A stretch of DNA of 64,000 bases from NCBI GenBank assembly GCA_030407005.1, contig JAUDYN010000009.1, forward strand, positions 124,001-188,000, read 5' to 3'. The position numbers were made by a program, and so were the translations under genes. The notes beneath the pieces are model-generated. The model searched no databases. It was not told the origin of the DNA and was given only the letters and a program-made list of their open reading frames with translations. The DNA is from Desarmillaria ectypa (Eukaryota > Basidiomycota > Agaricomycetes > Agaricales > Physalacriaceae). Below are positions 31,079 through 42,832 of the stretch, piece after piece (position 1 is the first letter of the stretch; each line of letters opens with the position of its first letter).

Positions 31079-31830
31079 TCATTTTGGCTCCCCGAAAAGC
31101 AGTGTTTCCGGTGCCTGATCTATCCCCCACTCGAACCAGTGATTTACCGTGATATCAAAATCTGCTCCCGGTGGCGTATTGCTTTTTGCGCAAGGCATTC
31201 GCATATTAATTATCCCTTTTAACAGGCTGGCGTGGCCAAAGGCTGGGCTAACGTTACCTTTGATTTAATAGAAGTATTGGAGTTCGTGATTCTTCATCCT
31301 TGCGACGCACATATACTTACGTTGATTCACTTCCCAGAGAATAAGCCCCACCGATACGCCGGTGCCGTCATCCCGTCCTGTTCCTGGACATACACAATCG
31401 CTGACCAAACATTTACCTCCGGACCCGCAAAATTTGATACTTGTTATCTTGCCTATCACGATGAGTGTTGGAATGTATTGTTGAGCCTCTCAGCGGGAAC
31501 AAATGACCGATTACCGGAGAACTAAAGCTGTTCTGATGGTGCCTTGGCAATCAGCTTCGCACTGCACTCCACCTCAAAGACATTGCCACGACTCAATGCT
31601 TTAATGGTCATGGGGGTGAGTATATTCATAGCCCACGGTCGCTCCACAGGTATCCACGTTGCACCTTGGCTCTTCTTGTCGCTTGTCCTTGCTAGGCTGA
31701 CACCATTTACGTCTCTAACTTCAGTTTTCGGAGAGAGATAATGTCCTTCTGAGTTATTAATAACACACGTCCAATAAAACTCGTCTGATGTATCATCCTG
31801 ATCTTGATCTTTGTATTCAAGTTCTCAAGG
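31079..31830 (-). pseudogene. Partial gene, family not recognised, 5' end missing
   Basis: Open minus-strand blocks occur in order. The first, at 31830-31530, holds DDTSDEFYWTCVINNSEGHY, LARTSDKKSQGATWIPVERP and ALSRGNVFEVECSAKLIAKA, then a stop. The second, at 31440-31340, holds GPEVNVWSAIVYVQEQDG. The third, at 31190-31079, holds NTPPGADFDITVNHWFEWGI and ends LFGEPK with stop 31079-31081. They read as one protein split by introns, but a TGA precedes the first block and no start exon fits before the plus-strand gene at 31971. The solo LTR lies just downstream. It is either 5'-truncated or has an exon I could not find. Confidence 0.45.
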
Positions 31831-31923
31831 GGCTTGTCTAGAAACGTTTCATATCCATCTCAATATCGCTTTGGATTTTCTCCCTTCCCGTCCAGAGAGG
31901 CCAAAAACGTTTCCATAGACTAT

Positions 31924-31930
31924 ATATAAG
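31924..31930 (+). promoter_or_regulatory. TATA box of the seven-TM-like gene
   Basis: The plus strand reads ctatatataagg around 31920-31931, about 45 nt before ATG 31971. Confidence 0.5.
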
Positions 31931-31970
31931 GAAAGATAACCTAGGGCGTTCCCCAAGCCTCTCTTCTGCG

Positions 31971-33317
31971 ATGGCAACCTCAAATTCGACAGACATTCCG
32001 CCGTTATCTGACGATGACATCAAGTTTGTGTATACCGTTAACGACTCATACCTGAACGAGCTCGTCATTCATGCGCTTACGCACGGTATGTTATCCCTTA
32101 TTTGTATTCTGAGGAAGCTGTCTGATAACTGGAAATAGGAATATACACTTGCGTATTAGTTGTCACACTATGGAGTATATGTAAGTCGTAACTGGGGAGA
32201 CTTTTATTATTCATTCAAGAGGTCCATGACTAGACACCAGTAAAGCCAAGGCCCGCGGTGCAAGCCGAAAAATTATGGTTTTCATGGTTGTGTTGCTATA
32301 TGTACTCGCTACAATATACTTGGCTTTTCAGTGGTCATTCACTCGATACGCTTTCATTGATCACGGGCAGACGTTTTGGTGGATATTCGTTGGACTGCAG
32401 TCAGTGACTGACCGTGCGGTGACTTTCCGATTGGTAGGTGGTATTACTGGGTGCGTCAGTACTGTTATTGCCGACTCTTCCATGGTACGTGTGCTCCCAT
32501 CGAGTCTTGATTTAGATTAACCTCTCTCCCAGATATGGCGCTGCTGGGTTGTCTGGGGGCATCGATGGTGGATAATATTGCTACCAATATTATGTACCAT
32601 TTCCGGAACCAGTAAGATAGACACCCGTATTGTTTTCACAGAGTTGATACATTACCTTTTAGTATTCGACGTGATTTCTATCTACCACGTCGTTGCCGAT
32701 ACGACCCAAAGCCAAAGTGATTCATCTCCGTATGCGGACAGGATTGACTGGGCACTGCTTGCTTTGTCTCTTACCCTAGCCACAACCCTTCTGTGCACAC
32801 TGCTTATTGTCTACCGAATTGTCACAGTAGCAGGAGGGAAGCATGGTGCCGGTTTGCGATCATACCGTGGGGTTGTTGAAGTCATCGTGGAGTCAGCAGC
32901 ACTTTATTCGGTGTCCACGGTTGTCTTTATGGCTTTCGTCGCCCGTAATGAACTGACGGGAGCATATCCGAATGTGATCACCGCCTCCATCAAGGTTCGT
33001 CCGTGATACCTATCTCTCGTAATGTGTGCCGCGGATTCTAATATAGTCTTACGTAGGGAATCGCCCCTACGCTTATTGTTGGGCGCGTTGCTTCTGGCCA
33101 CGCGCGTCCTGATGATACGTGGAAAGAAAGTGTCATGTCCTCGCTTCATTTTGGTGCTTGGTCCCGGGCCCCAAAAAATACACAGGGAGAGACAATCCGC
33201 ACTGTCACATTTGGGAATGACCTCGATTTGGAGAATGTGAGATCCTTAGAGAGTCCTCAAACTCACGATGAAAACAAACTTCCGGCGGTCAAAGAAGTCT
33301 CTTTGCAGTGTGTATAA
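31971..33317 (+). CDS. Seven-TM-like integral membrane protein of Agaricomycete type
   Basis: ATG 31971 begins MATSNSTDIPPLSDDDIKF, a short extracellular-looking N-terminus. TM segments follow in separate exons: YTCVLVVTLWSI, KIMVFMVVLLYVLATIYLAF, GGITGCVSTVIADSSM, WRCWVVWGHRWWIILLPILC, LIHYLLVFDVISIYHVVADT, LLALSLTLATTLLCTLLIVY and VIVESAALYSVSTVVFMAFV. A last exon begins GIAPTLIVGRVASGHARPDD and carries a polar C-terminal tail that ends SLQCV before the stop at 33317. Borders are canonical and in phase (for example ...SIK|GIAP). The topology and the RCWVVW and IAPTLIV patterns match a large Agaricomycete receptor-like family of unknown ligand. It likely sits in the plasma membrane. Confidence 0.78.
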
Positions 33318-33572
33318 CACCATGACGCTGTGTGTAGAGTTGATGAAAAATAGGGCTTTTGCAATGGCGGGAAACCGTTTTCGCATTTATTATGGCCGTT
33401 GTTACATGGGATTAATATCTTTGTTATAACTTAATACATGGTACTTATTTCTACATTCCGGGTCTGAGAGGAGAAATAATGTCACTTCTCTCCTGGTCAG
33501 ATATAGGTACCCCACACTTTTCCACAGTGCATGGAAATATGGCTGTGAATCGGCCCAAATCATAGCGCAGAC

Positions 33573-33804
33573 ACTGCTGTGACGGACCAGTATTTCTGGG
33601 GGTCAAATACTTCGACGGACTTTGATCTGGTTTTGGCTCGCAAATCCAGTGCGGTAAATCCAGCATCAAATCCGGATCTAAATACATGTAAGAAACCTCG
33701 CCAGATTTGATGCCGGATTTACCACACTGGATTTGCCAGCCAAAACCCAGATCAAGGTCCGTCAAAGTATCTGACCCCCAGAAATACCGATCCATCACAG
33801 CAGT
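33573..33804. repeat. 232-bp foldback (inverted repeat with ~100-bp arms)
   Basis: The left arm starts actgctgtgacgga at 33573, and its near-perfect reverse complement ends at 33804. The arms share blocks such as tatttctgggggtca, the ttttggct region and tggtaaatcc-type text with about one difference in ten bases. A short spacer (around atctaaatacatgtaag) separates them. A 163-codon minus-strand frame (33451-33942) runs through both arms. It could be a foldback or MITE-type element. I saw no clear target duplication. It ends 137 bp before the start of the GPHR gene. Confidence 0.85.
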
Positions 33805-33941
33805 GAGAGGTTCCGGCACGGACTCAATTTTCCACGTGAGTACCACGTGGTGTCTCCGCAGGCACGACACGTTCACATTGAGCGCGGACCGGCTTGACCT
33901 TATACTACCACCACCCAATTCCTGTACTACATGCCACGACA

Positions 33942-35756
33942 ATGATTACTGAGACGATCCTTCTACTCGCCTTTAGGTGTGCCTCGATGTCTCTATTCTG
34001 ACTTAATACTCAAGCTCGACCAAAGGGGAGCTTTGTTCTTCGGATGCAGGCGCTATATTCTGCGCATCTTGTACGAGGATTTACAGGAGCTATCCTCTAC
34101 TTCTGGAGAAGCGGAGATTATCGAGTTATCTCTTCCAACATTAAGTACCTCGACGGTGCATCGGAGTCAGAAAATGGGGGTCAAAGAAGAGAGGCATATT
34201 AGTATTTCCCACTCAACGTTCGCCCTGTGCTTTACGGAAAGCTGTACACTGTTTCTCTTGCTGATGTTCCAAGGTTTGGATATATTTACTCCTGGGTAAG
34301 CACATCATACCACCTCAACGTTCACATCTCACATTTCCTTGCTAGTATCCGTGTCCTACATTTTCGCATTTGCCTCCTCCTCCTCCTTCTAATCATCCTC
34401 CTGGTTGTTCCCCTTCTCTTTTCTTACATTATCATCTCACGGCCTTTACTGTCTTTTGTCCCTCCTCTGATATGTCTGTTTTTACTATCATACATTCCGC
34501 TACCATCACCTCTTGACTCAAATCCGGACATCAATTTGATGACCGCATGTCTATCGAGGCTGATTGTTGTAGGAACTATCATTCTTGGTGCTCTTTCCGG
34601 TTTTGGTGCTATGAGGAGTTGCTGGCTATATCTGCTTGCACAGGAGAGGTATTGATATTACATTTTTACGTTTCGTTCTATTAACCTTCGATTAGGCCCA
34701 TCCCAACAGACCGAGACATAGAAACGAGCACAGCTGCGCTTGCACGCATCAGGGAGGACTTGAAGGCGCGAATGGACGAAGCGACGAGGAAAGATAATGT
34801 TGGTTCCTTGTCTGCTTCTCTATTTTCACTTGATGACGCGTTCACATAGAATGAAACTTCACCATGGTATTCGCGTGTCGTCAAGAGTTTTGGCAATGAC
34901 GATAGTAACTACGCCTTTTCTTTGCGCCTATACAACCTTTCTGACCTTCATTATAGTCTCTCAGGAAATATCCGGCCTTCAAGCTCTTGAATACCAAATG
35001 GCCCTTGCGCTTGATGACAAACGTGAACGTCAACGAGCCAATCGTCTTAGTCGGACCCTTTGCGGGCGCGCATGGAATCTTGGCGGAAAGGTATTCGCAG
35101 TCTACTGTGTCATTAGGATCTTGAGTGTATGGGTCCTCTTCCTTTTCGTTGTTTACCACTGACATCCTGTGCAGTCAATTATCAACTTGGTGTTTCCAAC
35201 CCTCAGGCGCACGTCATCCTCTTCCTCACCAGATTATAACTATCCTGATCTCGTTGCATATCTCTTTTCGCTCCTCCTGCCTTATCCACAAGAACATGTT
35301 GTGGCAATATCGAGGCAGGTCGGGCTTGTCTTTGTTGGACTCATCATATTGAGCAGCATCAGGCTGGTATTAAGAAGTGCTACGCGAGTATGTTGTCATC
35401 CTGTTCATCGCATTGTTAAGGATTGTTTTTAATTCCTGCTGTAGGTCCTGAGGGTCACATCCCGGAACCGCGGCGCGTCGCTAATGATGCTCTTGCTGGC
35501 TCAGCTCATAGGCATATACCTTCTTTCGACAATTGTCCAGCTACGGACGTCATTTCCTCCCCCGTCTCCATACACTGCGACCGCGGACGATGACCAGATA
35601 CCTAATGGAAAACCTACGAACCTGTTCTCGTTAATACCCGAAGGACAGGTGTTTGGGGGTTTATTCGATGCTTCGTTCCTCCTAGCAGCTGTGGCTGAGG
35701 GAGTGGTCGTGTGGATTGGGGACAAATTTGGTGCTAGTCCTGGGTACGATGCGTAG
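33942..35756 (+). CDS. Golgi pH regulator (GPHR/GPR89 family)
   Basis: About 485 aa in eight exons. Exon 1 (33942-33976, MITETILLLAF) joins by a 49-nt intron to GALFFGCRRYILRILYEDLQ. Then come the TM segments FALCFTESCTLFLLLMFQGL and RICLLLLLLIILLVVPLLF, and the hallmark LSRLIVVGTIILGALSGFGA. A coiled linker follows (ARIREDLKARMDEATRK; SGLQALEYQMALALDDKRE). The C-terminal half has GGKVFAVYCVIRILS-SIINLV, VGLVFVGLIILSSIRLVL, MMLLLAQLIGIYLLSTIV and VFGGLFDASFLLAAVAEGVV. An in-frame stop near 34848 is removed by a phase-0 intron (gttggt...cacatag). Family members are multispanning proteins acting in Golgi anion conductance and acidification. The gene appears intact. The foldback at 33573-33804 lies in its promoter. 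Confidence 0.87.
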
Positions 35757-36601
35757 TGAAAAGTCTTGGCCATACGCAAGAGTGCCCAGGCGTACCCGTC
35801 GGATGGTCGGATAAGAGGCGCTCGCTGACGTTAAGTCTGAGGCATAGGAGTCCGTCACGCATTGGGACTTGTGTAACCGGAACGGATGCTCGGGTCATGA
35901 CTATAAGTTTTTTTCTTCCGCGGGTATCTGCCTATCCGAGAGTGAACACTGGGGGCGTAAGCCAGATGTGAAACAAGTCCGCTGCCGGACCTCATTTTTT
36001 GCAAGGAAGGATACACCGTCGTCTGTGACCCTATTGCGTAGCCGAACCTTCGGACAGACGGGAAAATGGAACGCCTGGATGGCCCATACGCACCGATGGA
36101 ATACTCGTTCGCGGATGGTCGGAAGAATAACATCCCTGCCGTTCCGCACTGTCATGTCGAATGACTGGCGCGGGGTTCAGTGCTGCACCATCGGATGTAG
36201 CTTTGGATGTCAGAAACTAAAGGCCCCGTTGCACTCATTCGCGTTTCCGATTGTTACGTTACCATCACCTCCATTTCATGTAACTGCGTATGACAAATGT
36301 TCAAGCACAATATGTCGATATCCCTATTACTGTGAAGATTCAATCCCCGTGGCCATCATTTCGTCAACCCTGTAAATCTCAATAACAGGGAACCTTCTTT
36401 GTCCGGTTTATGGTATGGCAGAGACTTTACTACATTACTGTAAAAGGAGCTGATGTTCCCAGGATTGGATACAACACTTATAAAATGACAACATGAATAA
36501 TAATCTCTGACATTCCACCGTGTCAGTCAACGAACAGTACAACTGGTAGCCAATCAGTAATGCACGATCACCAATATGCAGAGTGCGAGGAAAGCAAAAC
36601 A
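35757..36601. other. Intergenic region between GPHR and the C2H2 gene
   Basis: It is a tail-to-tail interval. The plus-strand 168-codon frame 35869-36375 has no motif, is Cys- and Arg-rich in a random-looking way and is shadowed on the other strand, so I do not call it. Confidence 0.4.
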
Positions 36602-37424
36602 TTATCCCAATATCAACTGTGCAAACCGCCCCGTCAGGAGCATCGCTTCCATCCGTACAGCGGTGAATCTCGCGATACCACAAGACTCGCTCTCGATGTG
36701 CTGGATGAGCGATGAGATGACCTTGAACTTCTTTCCGCACCGTCTCTTTGGGCATTTGAACTCTTCCGCATCGTGTACCGGAGAGTTGAGATGCAAGTTT
36801 AGGGACCGGAGCGTAGCGAACATGTCATGGCAGATATAACATTCGTATGCCTTGCCGTTGAAAGCCATGTTCGTCGCAGAGAAGTGGACAACAGGATTAG
36901 CTGGGCCCTCGATGCGGCGGGCGATGGTGATGGGGGGTGAGATATTCATTGCATGAATAGCGGCGCTAACGTGATGTCGATTGATGTTGGGATTGCATCC
37001 ACCTGATTCAATGTGCGCAGCGATCTCAGAGGGCGCTTTGAACTTCTTCGAGCACATCGTACAAGGAATATCCGGTATTTTGTGGGCCCGGGAGGTTTTG
37101 TGCTAGAGATGACTGTCGGTTCACATAACCACGGATTAAATCACTCGTGTAGAATCGCGCACCTGTTGACAGGCCCGTTCACTGCTGAATAGACGATCGC
37201 AAGTAGAACAGTAATTGTGATGATAAGACGCGCGTAGATGCTTCGAATTTATTATTGAAATGTAGGAGTCGATGAGATCATGGACTTACAGAGTGAAGCG
37301 ACTTTCTATCGGAGAAAAGAATGTTGCATTCAGTGCAGAACTTGTGGTCCTTCTTTGCCTGACAATGCATAATCCATCCATTGCGAGTGCTTAATGTTTT
37401 GTAGCATTGAGAGCATTGGATCAT
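36602..37424 (-). CDS. C2H2-type zinc-finger protein
   Basis: Three exons. Exon 1 (37424-37290, 45 codons) holds MIQCSQCYKTLSTRNGWIMH and KFCTECNILFSDRKSLHS. Exon 2 (26 codons) holds YCSTCDRLFSSERACQQ. The last exon holds IPCTMCSKKFKAPSEIAAHI, AYECYICHDMFATLRSLNLH and FKCPKRRCGKKFKVISSLIQ, giving at least five C2H2-like fingers. Both introns are in phase (HS|HLRAS; CQQ|HKTSR). Several fingers have the longer H-x-H/C spacing seen in fungal C2H2 proteins. The protein probably binds DNA or RNA. The targets are not visible. The stop at 36602 follows FAQLILG. Confidence 0.8.
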
Positions 37425-40033
37425 AGTGGTTGACAGTCAAGTACGGAGGGAACGAGAGTCGACATGTGTGCGAAGCGAAGATGGGAAAATGGACAAAGCC
37501 CATGAGGCTCGATCAATGGGAAAGGAAGAGAAGAAAGCTAACTGAAGCAGTGTGCTTGTCGTAAATAGTGCAAGTGACCCGTTGTTAACTATAAGCAGCT
37601 TTGTATATGCCGTCATAACATTCGATGCGAAGCCTATTCTACATGTAATAAATCAAACTTTGAGAGTTATCGCGATTAGAATCCTCAATCTTGCTAAAGA
37701 GCATATTCGGGAAAGCCTTGTAAAGAGTAGAGCTGTACCAGACTAAGCGCATGATCACAGTCCAGGACTAAGAACGCTAGGGATCCGATTACGAGAGCTA
37801 CTGAATAAAGCAGGAAGACTATAAGCCGGAAAGATGTGCGAACATTCAAAAGGTCTCGTTGAATCCCTGCACTCAGTTGGAGGTCTTCAGAGGCGGATAG
37901 AGTCAATAGTCCAGGTATTCAACTTGAGTAGAAGATTACAATGAATGGTTTTGGCACAGGCTCTAGTGCTGGTAGTGAGAACGTAGTATCAGAAGAGCAA
38001 AGCAGAGGTGGAATCTCCCATGCCTCTTCTCCCGAACCAAGGGACGTAAGTGACGCGAGTTGTGTCTTTTGACGACGGACACAACCATACATATTGGATA
38101 ATAACTAGAAAAGAGGTTGTATTTTTGTAGAAAAAAAAGAACCAAGGCACGAACAATAATCCTATCCGCCGCGCTTCGTCATTTTTGACGGATTTAAATT
38201 TACCACTGGCTACTGTTGTTGCCTGAAAATCATGAAATTTCCTTCTAGGAAGAACGGTGAACCGAGGTTTCTCTGATCATCGTTTATAACTGCGACAGTC
38301 AACGCCGTGTTCGCGGAAGGTTCGAACTGGTTTCGCAGCTGCCGTTGTGGATTACAGCGAGTCCCCACGACATCACTACTGATTTCTTAGGTTACAAATT
38401 ACAGTGATACATACAAAGGCAATCCGGCAAATTAGCGGCCGCCGTGGGAACCTCAGTCATAATTATCGTCAGCATAACTCACTCAGTCGGGAAAGAATGT
38501 GATATCCCGGACACATCGCGCTTACGAATCAGTAGTTCTCGACCAAGACTATTGAAATATCGATCGCTCTTGCGGTTGTTCCATGCTTACGCTGTATCCG
38601 TGCTGACAGTTCTCCTATCACTCGGCGGAACCGATGCGTAGCTCTGTCGAGGCAACTATGACGGGTTCACTGCGAGCCTTTGCGCCTGCCTGGAAGACGG
38701 CGACAAGATTGCCAGAATCCAGCGAATGGACTCGCCTTCTACCTAGTTTAGCCGCCAGGGATGCGAGGAAAATAGCTAGTTAGGCAACATCAAGGCGGCC
38801 CTAGTGCGTTTCTCGACAGAATTACCTATTCCTGATGCGTATCGGACGGAGTGCTTAGCTTCCAATAAGATCTTCAGTGTTGCGATTATCAGGGCTAGGC
38901 CGCTATCCGATACATTCTCTTCCCATAATGAAACTCCAAAACAGAAGAAGACTCAACGGCCCAAGCCGCACGCTTCTTGTATTGAAATTTCCGGGTAGAT
39001 CTCTTATCACTGAGTTTTGAGCGGAGTGGACGTTCTACAAAAGGCAATTATCCTGTCATAATAGGCACTTTAGCCATCACGTGATGAAGCAGCAAATCCA
39101 TTTGGGCGTTTCATGCCCAACAACTCCGTCGTCATGGATTCCCTCGACAAAAAAATTGAAGGATAAATCACCCCCTTTCATTTAACACTTCTATTCTTCA
39201 CCTTTTGACCCGATGTCAGAGTCCGGTGACACTTCAACTTGTACGAGGAACATTAGAAGTATCAGGGTTAACATACGTTTCTAGTATGAATGAGGGTGCT
39301 GACATGATTTTTAACCAAAGCCCTGGCGCGTGTCTCAAGAACTGAGCACAATACCTCTTTCGTTTGATAGCCGGTTAACTCGGATCACTATTGTATTATT
39401 TTCTGTGCACGGTCATTAGGTGATATCCATTCTTGGCGTCAATGCACAGAGTAAGGAAATTATCGGGCGTTGAAAGGCTTCTTCCCGGTTATTTTGACTG
39501 TCATGATCCTTCCGAGCTGTTTGAATTCCGTAAGTATGGTTAATCGTATGATAACGATTTCTACGCCGCCCACGGTGCACGGTGCATTGGGCGTTGTGGC
39601 CTTCCGTGGCAGAAATACAGATACCGAGAACCAGATCCTATCAGGTCTTAGATGATGACGTGGGCCCCAACCGAATGACGCATCACCCCTTACACCAGGG
39701 GCAAATTGTACGCCGTGGATCTAAAATTCAAATAGGTTGAGCCATCCGGGGAACCGCAATCCGAACATTTGGTTGATAATTTCTCAGTAAATCCACCGCT
39801 TATTCTCGTATTTCTACGTAAAAAGTGCCCGAACCTCCGTATACGGAAGCCGGATTGTATTTGTTTTCATCGTACGAGCAGAGTTGATTGCCAAAATCGG
39901 AAACCATCAGCCGCTTACGTGTTTCCTCTCTCGCAACCGCTTTTCTGGTGTCATTTGCAAATTCGGATTCGCTCTCACCATTACCATCACCATCCAGACG
40001 GTAACCCACGAACGGTGACGACGACGGCGAGGG
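37425..40033. other. Long gene-poor interval
   Basis: Both strands were read. Only short frames occur. A minus-strand stretch near 38980-38640 looks weakly coding (SDSGLALIIATLKILLEAKH; GNLVAVFQAGAKARSEPVIV) but switches frame repeatedly and is not assigned. The part before 40034 is the promoter of the Ser/Pro-rich protein. Confidence 0.4.
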
Positions 40034-41948
40034 ATGTTTTCCTCGCTCAATTCCTTTTTGCCTTCTGTGCTGCATATTAATGGCAACTCATCTCCTACGA
40101 CGCCAAAACCGATCGTGATGGAGGAAGAAGACGACGAGGATGTACAAGAAGAGACCGTCGAAGGAGAATCGAAGACGGAGAGAAGAGAAAGAGAGAAAAA
40201 AGCCAGCGAGGTTCGTATTGATATTATTTATGCCATTTGGAGATTTTGCTAATGGTTATATTTACTTCAGACATTTATTTTTGTACGGCCACCACCTGCA
40301 AAGTCTAATCATCCTTTGAATCTCCAAGTTCAACTTGTTCCACCGAATACCCGTGCACCAGGTCTGCCTACCCCCCGACAGTCTATCGATGATACCTTTC
40401 CTGAAACACCCTTGAGCCGCACCCAATCTAACTTATCTTCGACATCATCTTTTTCTTCCGTTTCATCAACCACCAGCGGGAGGCGAATGATTATCCCCCT
40501 CTACAACTTGCAGGCTCACAATGTAATGACGAACATCATCGTCGACGCTGGCACCGACGCCAAGATCGCTAAATTCTCCAAAAGGGGAATGGAGTTAATT
40601 GATCTGGCCGTGATGGAGCCCGTCGAGGTGTGGGCAGCGTCGAAAGGCGACATCAGAGAGCTGAAACAGCAAGTGTCGCGTGCGTCGACTGGCGCACTGA
40701 TGCCCCCTACCGGACCCAGCCCTGCTTCGAGCGCTGTTTCACTATCAAGCTCAGGCTCGCACGCCCCGTCTGCTACGAGCGAGGACAAGGTTCGAAGGAA
40801 CTTGTTCGGGAAGATGTTCAAGCGAAATTCCAAAGACGCAACGCCGTTCACTCCTACGCCAAACGCGACACCGACGCAAGCACGGCATGCTCGGAATCTG
40901 TCTGCCAGTTCTTCCCGTCGTACGCCGTCACCCATCCTTCCCCGAAGATCTGTCGATGTACCGCTGGCAGAGAAGGAGGAACCTGTAGCGGCTATGACAG
41001 CAGCTAATGTTCCCCGTGAAGTCCTTCTTCCGGCTACGCTTGGTATCCAGCCACTATTATCGATCTCCACACCAAACCCTGCGGCTTACCCCACCCTTGT
41101 TACCTTATTCACGTCGTCCGCTTATCCACCAGCTGCGAGAGGAGTGTTTAGCGGCCGCGGACCCGCGATGTATGTCTGGACCGTGAGGCGATGGCTCAAG
41201 GGGGAAGGGGGCAGTGTGCTCGCAGGCATGTTACGAGGATCCAGTCAGACCGCCGTCGGCGAAGGAAGCGAAGTTCGTGTCGAATGGCGACGGGGGAAAT
41301 CGAAAAGCAAGAAGGGTGCCAAGAATCTTCACAGGCCCGGCACGGCACGGAGAAAGCGAACGAGCGTGGGCAGCGTGAGCTCCGTGTCGGCTACGAGTGC
41401 AGATGGATTTTCAAAATCCAGAACCGAGGAAGACGATGGAGAGGAGAGCGATCCGGAGGATTCGGAAACACCGTGGACGTGTACCGTCAAGGTGAAACGT
41501 CTTGGTCCAACGTTACCGAGGACGTCGACATCGACGAATAGGAATTCTCCTGCGTCGGTGCCGTCTGTGAAGCTCAAGGTCGGGACGCTTTCACCAACAC
41601 CGCATCATCCAAAGGTAGTTGCGATGCTCAAAGTGCCGTACCCACTCCCGGACGTAGAGGTCGAGCGAGTTGGCATCGTGAGGAGGAGGGTAGTCAGTCT
41701 TGGGGAAGGGGAGGGGGACGGTGTTGGGAGAAAGGTGGTTAGCGAGGGCAGTAAGCGTCGTCTCTTTTCTTTTTCTCGTGTTGTGTCTCATGTCTTGTTG
41801 TGGTGTAGCCCCCACCGGCCTTGTATTTACAGCCGAGGAGATTAAGGATGTCGTTTGCAGCACGGGATTATGGCTCGTCGTGAGGGAGGGCTTCGGAGGT
41901 GTGGGCAAGGTCAGTCGGAAAGGCGACGGATGGAGGATTAGGGCATGA
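40034..41948 (+). CDS. Conserved-looking Ser/Pro-rich protein, 598 aa, unknown function
   Basis: Exons 40034-40210, 40271-41750 and 41809-41948 join in phase. An acidic stretch (VMEEEDDEDVQEETVEGESK) lies in the N-terminus, before TFIFVRPPPAKSNHPLNLQV. Low-complexity Ser/Thr/Pro blocks follow, with ordered islands between them: RRMIIPLYNLQAHNVMTNII, GTDAKIAKFSKRGMELIDLA, FSGRGPAMYVWTVRRWLKGE, DSETPWTCTVKVKRLG and VVAMLKVPYPLPDVEVERV. The C-terminal exon reads PTGLVFTAEEIKDVVCSTGL and WLVVREGFGGVG. It has no signal peptide or TM. The pattern (disordered scaffold with beta-like islands) suggests a cytosolic regulatory protein. I recognise no named domain. The start could be the Met at 40034 or VMEEE further in. 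Confidence 0.75.
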
Positions 41949-42703
41949 TATGTCTATTTTTTAAAATTTTTGAGCGGGAGAGATATTATTCGTACGTGTG
42001 CTTCCAAATTTGCGCTATTTGCTTGTTTTCTTTTTTTTCTTCCTTTATTATGTTGTCAAGTTCTTGTCTGTATCCATGAACGTCCATTCATTTTTTTTTT
42101 AACATGAGTAGGGGGAGGTTTAAATATATAATAATATGTACAACAACATACTTATTTTAGATGCTTTCCTCCTCGATTTTGGTGAGCTCCAGGATGATCT
42201 GATAGCGAGAGGTTCTCCCAGAATCCCAGAGCACGAACACAGTAACGTAACCTACGTTGTAGAATACAAATTCTCATTCGACAAGACACATACGGTGAAG
42301 AAAAATAGAGAGAGTTTTTTTTTACTTCATATAGTCTGGGACTGGGAGTCGAACCCAGCTATTGGGCGTCATGCTTTGTAGGTATCTCCATGACGCGCAA
42401 GTACGAATCTTCCTCTCTCAAGAACTCAAACTTACTCCTGTTTCCCTGATGAGGAAATATTACTTTTGGTGTTTTCGAGCCTGAACTTATCTTGTCTTCA
42501 AGTACAACCCAGGGCGAAACTATCTCTATATATAAATAGGTTTAAGCTGATACACGTATTGCTTTCTCTCATTCAAACAATAGCGACTAATCCCCCCTCT
42601 TGGACAAAACATGAACTCCATAATACAACAAGTGAGCAGATCTGCTTGAGTGGATAGTAGTAGGGTACCACAGCACTAAAACTTTAACGCACAGCAAGCA
42701 GAA
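41949..42703. other. Intergenic region with a tRNA 3'-half fragment
   Basis: T-rich stretches at 42010-42110 follow the previous gene. At 42340-42360 the plus strand carries gactgggagtcgaacccagc, identical to the T arm of the tRNA-Asp genes read on the minus strand, but acceptor, D and anticodon arms do not follow. It is a fragment, not a gene. Confidence 0.55.
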
Positions 42704-42789
42704 CTCTCTGACTGGGAGTCGAACCCAGCTTTCGCGCGCAACACTTCGTGCGTGACAGGCGCGTGTACTAACCGATATACTATCAGAGA
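42704..42789 (-). tRNA. tRNA-Asp(GTC) with intron, copy 1
   Basis: Read on the minus strand: acceptor TCTCTGA/TCAGAGA, D arm TAGTATATCGGTTAGTA, and anticodon stem CGCGC/GCGCG with GTC at 42754-42756. An intron of about 14 nt follows position 37, and the T arm is CTGGG TTCGACT CCCAG. The discriminator is G. All stems pair without mismatch. Confidence 0.88.
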
Positions 42790-42832
42790 ATATAAATATG
42801 GGATACGTTATTATTCAAATACAGCTGTTTCC

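Noticed and set aside
34801..34850. In-frame stop in the GPHR gene
   Set aside because: A phase-0 intron (gttggt...cacatag) removes it.
35869..36375. 168-codon frame as a Cys-rich protein
   Set aside because: Cys and Arg content looks like frame noise. Frames on the other strand are equally open and there is no recognisable spacing.
42340..42420. A third tRNA gene
   Set aside because: Only the T arm is present. No acceptor pair or D arm can be formed with the upstream sequence.
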